Source of the DNA: Pseudovirgaria hyperparasitica
Taxonomy: Eukaryota; Ascomycota; Dothideomycetes; Acrospermales; Acrospermaceae
Direction of reading: 5' to 3'
Length of the DNA stretch: 64,000 nt
Assembly (NCBI RefSeq): GCF_010093815.1
Contig: NW_022985556.1
Location: 1,358,805 to 1,422,804, forward strand
The number at the start of each line of letters is the position of its first letter. The stretch's first letter is position 1. Below are positions 1 to 9,303 of this stretch, piece after piece. The translations under genes were made by a program, and so were the position numbers. Under the pieces are notes generated by a model, which was given only the letters and a program-made list of their open reading frames with translations, did no database searches and was not told the origin of the DNA.

Positions 1-749
1 CCGAGTCCAAGCTCCAAGTCGATATAAGGCGGTGAGATAGAATTGGTTGCTAGCCAAACAGCAGGTAGCAAGCTTTCCGGATCTCCCACAATAATGGTTC
101 TGAGGAGATTTACAAGGGTATCAACAATCTTGATGCGACTCTGCGTGCTGTTGACCAAGATAAAACACCTTGTCAAGAGAGCATAGGTGGCACTGCCATT
201 CTCTGGAGCCCAAAGATCTTTCAACTGGGGCACATACTTTGAGGGCTCAAAAATCAATGGACTTTCATCAAAGGGAATGGTGTTCGTGATCGTGTCCTCT
301 GTTGCGCTTGCTGATTGTAGCGACAATGTTTGTTTTGCCGTTGCCCCTGGTCGGAATGAAAATGATTGCTTTGCGACCTCCTGTGGTGATTTTTTATCGT
401 CCATACCATCAATCGTGCTAGATGTGGTGTCATCAAGGGGATATGAAGGCGCATCAGCGTTTTGTGCGCGCTGTTCGGTCTGATTCTCGCGATCGAATTC
501 CTCTTGCAGCTTCCGTGCAAGCTGCTCGTCCGTCAGCTCTTCGTGGTTGGCGTCCTCTATGACCGACTGATTCCGTTCTTCATTAACCAATGTTTCGAAG
601 CCGCCAGTCATGCCACCTTCGTCCCTTGACCTTTGCACATCATTTGCAGGAAGGGATCTTTGCTTTCCGAAGAAGTAGTCGAGACTTCTGACCTGGGGCT
701 TTGGTTCGGCATCATCTTTCTTCTTTCTCTTCTTCGCTGGACTACTCAT
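1..749 (-). CDS. CDC9: DNA ligase I (Cdc9/LIG1), N-terminal part, cut by the window edge
   Basis: This is the 5' end of an ATP-dependent DNA ligase I gene, which seals Okazaki-fragment nicks and finishes excision repair in the nucleus. The ATG at 749 opens an uninterrupted frame of 249 codons to the window edge. Residues 6-10 (KKRKK) look like a nuclear localisation signal. Residues 19-27 (QVRSLDYFF) resemble a PCNA-interacting box with one extra residue after the Gln. Residues 74-85 (DEQLARKLQEEF) look like a ubiquitin-interacting helix. From about residue 175 the frame matches the helical DNA-ligase N-terminal domain, and the last residues (YIDLELGL) match the conserved end of that region in yeast Cdc9 (YEAGLELGLG). 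The nucleotidyltransferase and OB domains lie outside the window. No intron is seen in the visible part. Family assignment is firm; the PIP and ubiquitin-binding readings are inferences from motif likeness. Confidence 0.9.
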   Translation of the reverse strand, partial: MSSPAKKRKKKDDAEPKPQVRSLDYFFGKQRSLPANDVQRSRDEGGMTGGFETLVNEERNQSVIEDANHEELTDEQLARKLQEEFDRENQTEQRAQNADAPSYPLDDTTSSTIDGMDDKKSPQEVAKQSFSFRPGATAKQTLSLQSASATEDTITNTIPFDESPLIFEPSKYVPQLKDLWAPENGSATYALLTRCFILVNSTQSRIKIVDTLVNLLRTIIVGDPESLLPAVWLATNSISPPYIDLELGL

Positions 750-1445
750 TACTGCTTTGACCAAACATCTCACATCGAATTCCTGACGATGGTATGCGTG
801 TCGCGGTCGCGTCCGGGTGCGTCATGGATGACAGAGCACAGACTAGCATAAACTAGATGAATTGGGTTAGGATATGCTGCCATTTACGGTCTAGCGCAGT
901 ACAATCCTAAGGGTTTGTGCAGGTTTCAACGTCGAACTTACTCTTCACATCGACGTATCATCTTATTTAGTTCTTAAACTTCATATAAATCTCTTACTCA
1001 GCTTATTAGATTCGAACGACTCTAACGAAACCCAAGCTCATCGGACGAGACGATCGTCATCAAGTAGCGCGGTAGAAATGATGCCATTGAACTCGATGAA
1101 GCTCATTCATATATGAAAACAGAAGGTTTTAAGCGTGTCCACCAACTCGGCTCAAAATGTACAAGGTTACAAAAGATCTCATAGCAGTATTGATCAAGTT
1201 TTATCTCGACCATAGTTGCCATGTCCTCTCTCATTTTTTCCATACTTTTGTCTATGATCTGAGATATTTCTCCAGTCATACATAGTAATAATAAAGCTTA
1301 CTACCGACGTCATTGTATCGGAGTCCTGTCGATCATCTATCCAGGTTAGGTCGTTCTCATCTATCTTCCCTCTTGGACACATCAAGCAATTTTCAACGAA
1401 TCTGTAGTCCTCGTAGCGTCATTAACATCAAGGCTTTTCTGTCAG

Positions 1446-1883
1446 GTGTCGGACAAGCCCAACGTTGTGGATATTTACAAAGCCTTACCGCATATGTCTG
1501 CGCTGTTACCCTTGCTCAGTCAAAAGCGAACACTCTCGTCGTACATATCTCAAGCAGAGGCGTGCTGCATTATCACCCAATTTGTACAGGGATGCGATAT
1601 CTCTCTTTAACAATGACCCAACAGAATACGAGAGAAACACGCCTACGTGACCTACCCGGACACTCCGGGCTCACTTACAAAAGATCGGACTCATTCTGCT
1701 TCGAAACTCCTGATCACCACTGCCAGCAAAGTCAATCATATTCCAACTCTACAGGCGACAGATATCAGACCATTATGCTTCTCTGATCGACTGCGTGCAC
1801 GTATTGATCTCTTGCGGCGCACAGCAGATTCATCCTCTACAAAAAGAGAAATTGCAAAAGTGCCCATGATGACGTTTGCATGA
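1446..1883 (+). other. possible exon fragments of an unrecognised gene
   Basis: Positions 1446-1583 read as 46 protein-like codons (VSDKPNVVDIYKALPHMSAL at the start). They are preceded by an acceptor-like ttctgtcag and followed by a donor-like gtacag, with a possible 41-nt intron ending at 1624. A second frame at 1647-1883 also reads protein-like but is not in phase with the first through that intron. No family is recognised and no start codon is clear. It could be a decayed gene, a gene whose introns I did not resolve, or chance. Confidence 0.15.
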
Positions 1884-2054
1884 GCAGACAGTGATTGTCA
1901 TTATTGTCGTGTGCTGACGATGACTTTTATCACATCAACATAGCATCGCAAGATTTCAGATATAGAAACCTTCCGAAGAAGCACAACACGCTAGCTGCTA
2001 GTCCAGAGGGACGTAAATCATACATTCAATGCTTTTGAGGCGTCAACAACCATG

Positions 2055-2088
2055 TACCCGGCGGCCGACCTTATTGTCGAGTATAATG
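2055..2088 (+). promoter_or_regulatory. TACCCGGC + TATA module, copy 1
   Basis: TACCCGGC at 2055-2062 is followed after 19 bases by TATAATG at 2082-2088. It is one of four similarly spaced copies within 1.3 kb. Promoter function is inferred from the arrangement only. Confidence 0.35.
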
Positions 2089-2232
2089 CTGAGAGTGAAG
2101 AGAGGGGCTTAACCTCAGATATCAATCAGCTTTTATAGAGAAGTCTGCTGGGCTCACAAGTATATACGTCAGTGAATGCACTTCTCCCCAGCACAGCAGC
2201 TACCCGCCACACGATATTAAGGCAACAAGATC

Positions 2233-2264
2233 TACCCGGCGACACCTAGACCCAGATATAAAAG
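2233..2264 (+). promoter_or_regulatory. TACCCGGC + TATA module, copy 2
   Basis: TACCCGGC at 2233-2240 is followed after 16 bases by a good TATA box, TATAAAAG, at 2257-2264, then a pyrimidine-rich stretch typical of fungal transcription starts. A short Cys-rich ATG frame begins 118 bases further on at 2382. This is the most promoter-like of the four copies. Confidence 0.45.
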
Positions 2265-2381
2265 TTGAGGCTTACGGCATTGGAACCTTTCTTTCTCACC
2301 CACCGCGATCCCATTGCAAATTGAAGTCCTACGCGGTTATAGAATCATTCTGCGCGTTGTGTATCAAAATATGGATCTACC

Positions 2382-2567
2382 ATGTTCTCCTTGAACACCT
2401 ATTGTCCCGATCACTCAGCGCAGCGTCAGAATTCATGCGGCTGCGCCGCAGTATGGGGACACTTTGGCAGAGTCAATATCTACCCCTTACCCGAGAGGTG
2501 TCGTCATTGCATATATATACGGGCACTCTACATGGCCTTCCGCAATGTCTGCGTCCACTGCTTGTGA
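2382..2567 (+). CDS. small Cys-rich ORF downstream of a TATA box, unassigned
   Basis: An ATG frame of 61 codons encodes a small basic protein with eight cysteines, some in CxC and CxxC spacing (CGCAAVWGHF, ERCRHC, VCVHC). It has no obvious signal peptide and I do not recognise a family. Support is indirect: a TATA box and pyrimidine-rich leader lie at a plausible distance upstream (2257). An overlapping frame at 2321-2590 lacks an ATG start. It may be a real short gene, a spliced fragment, or chance. Confidence 0.2.
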   Translation: MFSLNTYCPDHSAQRQNSCGCAAVWGHFGRVNIYPLPERCRHCIYIRALYMAFRNVCVHCL

Positions 2568-2876
2568 TGATTTCTCTGTATGAGGAATGATTGGTTGACG
2601 GATCAATATGCTGTTGCGGTAATGATGAGTACCATGGGTGTCCTCGCGTGATACTCATCGAAGTCTCTCTTGGTTGATAAAGAGAGCCGTCAACGCATGA
2701 GACGCATGATGCACACTGTATCTGGCATTCACTGCATGATTATGTTCAGCATCAAGCGCGGTGTTGGTGGACTTACACGTTGACGTCTTACTCTAGCAGC
2801 TCTCTCCCATGAGCCATGACCCATCCAGATCACATTCACAGTGACAAGACCAGCGTAGTGACATATTGACACCACT

Positions 2877-2907
2877 TACCCGGCAAGCCTGTTATCTTAC
2901 ATATATC
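2877..2907 (+). promoter_or_regulatory. TACCCGGC + TATA module, copy 3
   Basis: TACCCGGC at 2877-2884 is followed after 17 bases by TATATC at 2902-2907, then by a long pyrimidine tract (about 2910-2975) like a fungal core promoter. Only very short ATG frames follow, so any product may be non-coding or spliced. Confidence 0.4.
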
Positions 2908-3325
2908 GGCCTCTTATTTCAACTCCCCTTTTCCTCCCCTTTTCCTCCCCTTCTCCTTCTCCATTCCTCTAGGACTTTTCAGCCAACCAAAGACCGTATG
3001 CATCAGATTTCGATGCGTACCACGGTAGAGAAGATCCGATAGTGTGTCTTGTGTTCGCGTCTGCTTTGGAATCAGGATTCGTGCCGAAATATCATCAATA
3101 ATGATCATCATCAACGATGCGAGACAGTCATGTGCATCACCACTTTGAGGAGACTGTCGGGTTCATCTTCAGGGTCTACGTCCGATGACTGGGCTTCTAG
3201 GAAAGTTCTGTGACACGGGAGTGAAGACGCGCTTGTTGGGTTGGCAGTCAGTGGCAACATACAACAACCTCGCCCTGCAGAAAGGTCACATCATCAATGC
3301 CCGGCAAAGCATCGACCAGGTATCT

Positions 3326-3357
3326 TACCCGGCAGGCACTTCTGAAAACCCATATAA
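3326..3357 (+). promoter_or_regulatory. TACCCGGC + TATA module, copy 4
   Basis: TACCCGGC at 3326-3333 is followed after 19 bases by TATAA at 3353-3357 and then a pyrimidine-rich stretch. A 77-codon ATG frame of unknown meaning starts at 3427 and ends at 3660. Confidence 0.4.
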
Positions 3358-4726
3358 CCGCCTCTGCTCTCATCATTTTCCTATTCTTCCTATACTTCTT
3401 GACACTCTCATATAATTGCTGAAGAAATGCTTGAACATGCGTCTTGCGCGAAACCTACGCAAATCTCGAAATATGTCTCGCTCCTTTGTCATCCTAACCG
3501 CAAATGGCTGTCTGTGAGGACTAAAGACCATAACGAAGACCATCACCATCGCGTGACAAGGGAGAGCACCGGAACCAAGGCAATTGTTCTGCTCTATTCG
3601 TACACTGAGACAGCTTATCTACAAAACGCTATATCTACTAAGAGCAGCGCCAGTGAATAGTCCTAACCAACACACCTTTAAGACGGAAACGCAGTGAGAT
3701 AACAACTTACCCTACAGTTCCAGCACACATATACAAACACACATCAATCTCCTATATCCTCTTCTGTTCAATACACACAGAGTGATTGATTGAGCCAAAA
3801 CCAAAGCACAATTCAGGTGTTAACTCTACCTTCCTGATCAAGTCATGTACGCGGTCTGGACTGGAAGAAAGATCTAGCATGTGCGATCTGCTACCTTGTC
3901 CAGGCAAGCTTGTGTTGTACACATCTAATCGATGATAGTGCTTGTTATATGCGTGCGATGATATGCATCATCATTGTGAACAGATATAAGGTTAGAGTCC
4001 TGAAGCATGTATAGGGCGAGGACATGAAGCACACTGTATTCTTCCATTACACGTGGCCAGCACTCCATAGAGGCCGCACCCTTACGTAGACTAGATATTG
4101 CTCTGTCTGTATCAAATAGCATAATAGCGAGAGGATATGAAAGTCGACGCTAGGTGTTGTTCTTGTTAATGATGTCCGGACACCACATGCATGACTCTCT
4201 ATCTGACCGTGTTGAGAAGCTCGGTGACGAAGAACAAGACAGCGTCAATCAGTGCGCGGATGACGTTGTTTCATTGAGAGTGTGAATCACACTCATGTTC
4301 TTGAGCGAGTGCATTGGTGGTGTGAAGCTGATCTTTGTGAGCTTGTTGAATGTTGCAAGCAAACTACAGTAATTACACGCTCCATGTAAGGTGTTCACAA
4401 TGCATGTAGACACCGAAATTAACGCACTGTAAAGAAGTGAAAGTATGGGGATCGTGAATGTTCAAGTTGCGCCTGAGGCACGTGCATTGGAGATTATCGT
4501 GGTAGGAGATACATAACAAGACTGTCTAAAGTTGCGATAAAAACGGACGCCTGGTTGACGGCAGGCGAATCGCAAAACAAACTCCAAGGCGAACCCAAAT
4601 GCGAGCAAGCAAGCAAAATCGCTAGAGACTTGCAGAAACCCAACTGCTCAATGCGCCGACAGTCAACGTATATGGAAAAAGATTCGTTCGCAGCGCGGCA
4701 CGATATGCCACAGCATAACCGTGTAT

Positions 4727-5302
4727 TTAAACGCCCTTTATGGCAACGGTCCTCTCGGAATTGAGCTTATCGGCATTTTGTTGATGGCATTCCTTCTTGC
4801 AGTCTTCCAGACCAGAACATTTGTGGTCCTCCAGCAGCCGGTGCCTGCCGCAAAAGTGCCCGGAGCAAAAGCCGCAATCGCCGACTATCCGTTGGGCAGC
4901 GTCTTTGCACTCCTTGAACGAGCACCGGATCTTCTTTGGCGCTCCGCCGCGCAAAGGCATCGCAAGGTGTAACGTTGAATCCCGAGTTATTGAGCACTCT
5001 GCTAAGCTTGGGTCTGACTTGGCGGATGTTATCAGGTGCTTGCCGGCGTGCACGAGGCGGAGGTCTTGCGCTGGGAGGTTTGTTCGCAGTGCGATAAGTT
5101 GACGAAGCGTCGAGATTGATGTTGACGAAGGTACGGTGATTGGCAACGCTGTAGTGCTGTTAGTTGCTGCAAGAGATGGCAAGGTCTAGAATGGCGTACT
5201 GTCACCAGTGATGGTCTTGACGAAGATCTGCATGGTGTCATCCATATCCGAGCATGCCGAGGAGAGCGATGTGATGGAATTGGACCTGGAGAAGGAGTGC
5301 AT
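4727..5302 (-). CDS. ubiquitin-like domain + AN1 zinc-finger protein
   Basis: Two exons (5302-5200 and 5148-4727) joined over a 51-nt intron (gtacgc donor, actaac branch, ctacag acceptor) give 174 residues. After a 23-residue Ser-rich leader the protein starts MQIFVKTITG and aligns without gaps to ubiquitin, ending in LRGG at about residues 96-99 (HLAMPLRGG). The core is diverged and the region around K48 differs. An AN1 zinc finger follows directly, with CSFKEC, CGFC, HFCGRH and HKC supplying the metal ligands. Ubiquitin-like/AN1 proteins are linked to proteasome and Cdc48 stress responses. The retained LRGG ahead of a basic segment (APKK) resembles the cleavable junction of ubiquitin-ribosomal fusions. 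The ATG at 5302 is the only one in frame upstream of the ubiquitin start, after a CT-rich leader. The start could also be MDDT at 5245 or MQIF at 5233. Confidence 0.85.
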
Positions 5303-7223
5303 CTTGAAGAGTCTGGGTTGAGTGTAGTTGAGCTGGGTTCGGAAAGACGACGATGACGACGACGGCGAGGAGGACGAAAGAGAAGGACAGGGAGTTGAAG
5401 CAGATGTTGCAGATAAGAGGCCGGTAGATGTTAAAGCCGAGGCGCAGGTGATGACGGAGATAGATAGCGTAGGTAGATAGATAGTGAGGTAAGTAGTGTA
5501 ATGGTAGGCAGGAGGTGTGTAGAGAGTCGGGGGCGGCGCACGAGAGCAAGCGGCGAGCGAGTGGTTATAAGTGGTGGCGGATAAGGGACGACGACGACCA
5601 GGCTCAGGTGGTGACTGACACTTTGACTGAGTAATTAAGGTGGACTGTGAACTGTGGACTGGTGCAGGTGGAGTGTATTGGAGGCTAACTAGGCAAGGAC
5701 GGAGCACAGCGAAGTGGTTACGTGTCGTGACTATTGCGGAAACATGGATCTATCAGGGCTCAAGATTGTGAAGGGGCATGCTAGATGTGCGAGATGTGCT
5801 AGATCGGTCCCTCGTGATACCTTCTGAGGTTTGACTCTTTGACTCTCTGGCGCTTCCAGGGTTAGGGACGGATGGGGGACCTGGAATCCTGGATGCGCTG
5901 GGCGAGGTGCTGGGAGTGGCTGAAGCGGAAGCATGAGCATGGATGAGGCATTGCATTCCCATGGATCTCATCACCGTCTGCTTCTGGCATTTCTGCATCT
6001 CTATGCCATCACCCTCCCATGTATGTACACATCACCGAATTATACGAGTCCCCGTCACAGAACACATCACACAACACCAGATACATCGGTGTCGGTCCGT
6101 CTAGATCTAATGCTAGATGACGATTATGGCGCCTCATTCAGTCCTCATATGCTAAGCTCCGGACTTCACCCTGCCGAGCCAGGGAGAGCCAGAGCCAGAG
6201 CTAGAGCCAGGAGCCTTCTGCGAGGTTCTACCGTCTCAGGCACAAGACAATCGCTTCGGAACGGACCATGCTATTCGAAAGTTCGCTCAAACTCTGTTTC
6301 GCGTCGGCGTTTTTCCAAGTTGCAAAGTTTCCCGGGCCCATAACGATCTTTTACCGCGGCGGCTTGAACGATATCGATATAGGAACGGGAAAGGGCGAGT
6401 ATTGATCGAGACTCGAGAGTCCGATCCATGTCGACGCAGGGAGCCGCTCCGTTGTAAGACCATACAGGAACTATCCCCACATGAGGTTAGGTACCGCAGC
6501 CAGCCGGGATCCATTTCTTCCAAGTGGGATCACTATCACCTGTCTCTCTGTAGACGACAACGACAAGAGGCACGACATCGACATCGATATCGACGGCGCG
6601 GTAGTATGTAGCATGTAACTGAAGGAGACACACATTGTGACAGCCGACGAAACGCAACGCAGGCAATGTCTCAACAAATTCACCGCTGCGAGTGAGACTG
6701 GGAACGGGTACCCGATCCGTTGATCGCCCATCGCCACACAAAGTCTCCCCTCTGGTTCTGGTTCACATTTAGGGGATTAACAAGGTCCGAGGCATTGGAA
6801 GTTGAAGAAGTGAAGGTTACATTAATTCTCCGATCGACACGCCCGTGGATGGATACACCGACAACTTTGGTCGTCGCCAGTACGCCGTTCCGGGAGCCCC
6901 GAGCTGTCATGGTTGGGAGAACCCTCGCAGGCGACGATCAATCAACTGGTGTTCTGTGCTCTCCTCACACGCGATACGCTTGCTACAAAGACACAAAGCC
7001 ATTCACGCCCAGCCAATCTCCGGTCTACTGCTGTGTTTGTCGCAGAAAGCTTTATTCCAACGTCACGTGCCCCAGAATCGGGACTCTGTCCTAATGACTG
7101 CCTCAGGTGCCCAAAGTCGATTTCTTGACCTTGCTCCGGTACAACTCGGAACGGAGAGCTGTGGTAAATTATACAATTCTAATGTGGGAAGAAATATCGA
7201 CACGAATCTAGCCAAAGATCTCC
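5303..7223. other. intergenic region between two minus-strand genes
   Basis: The part next to 5303 is a CT-rich (on the minus strand) leader of the ubiquitin-like/AN1 gene. A short AGAGCC-type repeat lies at about 6183-6215. ATG frames at 5933-6343 (plus) and others are short, low-complexity or overlap without support. I see no further gene. Confidence 0.5.
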
Positions 7224-8915
7224 TTACAGCATGGCTTTGGGAAAGCTTTTCATGGCCTGTCTTACGCCCAGATCCGCAAGAATCTCCTCTGTTCCACCGA
7301 GAATGGCATCGAACTTATATGTCCGGTTGAACATTTCAACGTGACGTCCCATACCAGTTTGTGTGATGCCGCGGCCTCCGAAGATGTTGGTAGCTTCATC
7401 GGCAATCATGTTGGCGCTGCGCGTCAAGTGAAACTTGAGCAAGCCGATGGGACCTGATAGGTGAATAGCCTGATCTTTGTAGCTCATGTTGCACATCTGA
7501 TAAGTAATCGACTCCAACCACGATTGGCCACTCTCCACATGAGCAATCATCTTTGCGAGCCTGAACATACGTCAGTCAAATGGTATTGGCAAGGTATGCA
7601 AGACTTACTTTTGCCTGATAACGGCATTCTCGATCAGCTTCTTGCCAAAGACTATGCGCTGATTGGCCCACTTCATACAATCCTCAGTTACCATTCGGAG
7701 TTGTCTAGCGGTCAGGCAAGCCATCATGAAACGCTCGTGATTGAAATTGCTCACTGTCAGCTTGTCAGCAACCTTGCACGAGAGGTAAGGGTTGCCGGGA
7801 CTTACTGATAACCTTGAAGCCTTGGTCTTCCTCACCCAGCAGATGATTTATAGGCACCTTGACGTTATCGAACTGGACGAACGTGGTAGCAGCAGCAGCA
7901 GAGTAAGCCGTCTTAATCGGACTCGTCTCCACACCTTCGCCCCTGGGAACGATGATGACTGAGAACCCTTTCTTTGTCTTACAACCAGTAACAAAGTAGT
8001 CAGAGAACATTCCACTGTCGACACGTCAGCACTTCGTCCACCCACAACATTTGCAACTAGGTTCCCATACTTGGTAATCCACTTCTTCGTCCCGGACACG
8101 ATCCAATGCTTCCCGTCTTCACTCTTCCTCGCCGTCGTCCGCAGCCCCGCAACATCGCTCCCGGCAAACGCCTCCGTGATCGCCAAACAAATCTTCTTCT
8201 TTCCACTCAAAACCTCCTCTGTTATCCTATCCTTCAACGCCTCATCTCGTGCCCACTCCCTCACCGCCGTCAGCGAGATGGTCATACCTGCTAAATTTCC
8301 GTCCATGAATCCTCTAGCATTCGCACGGACCAACTCCTGCGCCGTGACGAGGTCGTGAAGATAGTCAAATTCCTCGCCCTTGACTCCGCCAGGCAACGTG
8401 CGCCCGTGGAGATGCTTCCCAGGGCCCAATCGCATGGCCAGTATGCCGTTCGCGGCCATCTTGTCGATGAGCTCTTGACTGATATACTCGCCACTCAACT
8501 CCTTCTCCTGCGCCTCTGGCCAAACCGTACTATCCACAAACTCCCTCATCCCCTTCCGCAATTTGTGATGACTCTCCTTGAAATACGGACTCTTGAACTG
8601 CGGCCGCAGCCACAGCGGCTCGCCGTACGGTACTTGAGACAAGTCTCCAGGCGCCATGGTAATCACTTCTGCAGCCTCATTTTGCAGCGTGCCGATGCAC
8701 AGCGAGGAGTACTTCGTGAGCACCTCGTGTTTGTGCAGATTGTAGAATGCGTCCGTGGCGTCCTGTCCGGCGACTTGCTCGAGCACGATGTTACCGCCGG
8801 GGTGTGCGTCGACAAAATCGGTCAGGTCGTAGACTTTGTGGTCGATAATGCACCATAGGTCGTCCGGCTTGTCATGTGCGGAGACGGACTCGCGGGTGAG
8901 GGGTGCGGGAGCCAT
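7224..8915 (-). CDS. cytochrome b5-acyl-CoA dehydrogenase fusion
   Basis: Four exons (8915-8071, 8014-7806, 7753-7609, 7560-7224) with introns of 56, 52 and 48 nt give 511 residues. Residues 1-75 are a cytochrome b5 haem domain: HPGG at 38-41 gives the first haem ligand, and the second lies in NLHKH at 59-63. The rest is a full acyl-CoA dehydrogenase, with the FAD-binding region (ITEAFAGSDVAG; KKWITNGMFSDYF across the first intron) and the C-terminal helical domain (NIFGGRGITQTGMGR). It should oxidise a fatty acyl-CoA or related thioester, probably passing electrons through its own haem rather than only through ETF. The usual catalytic Glu in the C-terminal Y-E-G-T motif is replaced (LGGTEEIL), so the base may lie elsewhere, as in the isovaleryl-CoA type. 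No organelle signal is clear. The fusion type is common in filamentous fungi; the substrate cannot be told. Confidence 0.9.
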
Positions 8916-9303
8916 AATTAATGGTGAATACGGGAATGCGAGTAGTAGTCGTTGTCGTATCGGGATATTAGATATACAGTAGAGTCAAAGATGCAACGAC
9001 AACGATATCACGGACCTGATGGCTCAGCAAGGATTCGAAACTACAAAAGGTTTCAAATGCATTTCTCATGGCTGGCTAGGTTATGAGAATGGTATTTGCC
9101 GAGGTCTGGGGAATCCTGGGGTATTAGTGCATGGCACAGAGCCGATGGCGCCGACGCATTTGATCACAACGGCGCTGATTGGTCGGATTATTTCGCCTTG
9201 CGAATTTCGTAGCACCGGAAAGTTCAAGGTTCGTATGACGGCAGCAGAATTTGTAAATATACAGAAACAGGGTATCGGATTCAAGATGCACACATGGTAT
9301 CGC
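8916..9303. other. spacer between two minus-strand genes
   Basis: This 388-base spacer contains the promoter of the b5-acyl-CoA dehydrogenase and the 3' end region of the DUF155 gene. A plus-strand frame at 9019-9393 runs antisense into the DUF155 gene and is not supported. Confidence 0.5.

Larger units (their letters stand above)
750..4726. other. 4-kb stretch without a convincing gene
   Basis: No long open frame in this stretch looks like a conserved protein. It holds four spaced TACCCGGC + TATA modules, two short ATG frames downstream of such modules, and weak coding-like pieces at 1446-1883, all listed separately. The rest is mixed-composition DNA with many short frames on both strands. 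A small hairpin (GATGAGTA paired with TACTCATC, about 2623-2658) is visible. It may hold small unannotated transcripts, long promoters, or decayed gene copies. Confidence 0.5.

Noticed and set aside
5933-6343. 136-codon ATG frame with an RARARARA stretch
   Set aside because: The Arg/Ala run comes from a short AGAGCC repeat and the remainder is not protein-like.
6845-7330. 161-codon plus frame overlapping the acyl-CoA dehydrogenase end
   Set aside because: It runs antisense into a conserved exon, has no recognisable features and no splice support.
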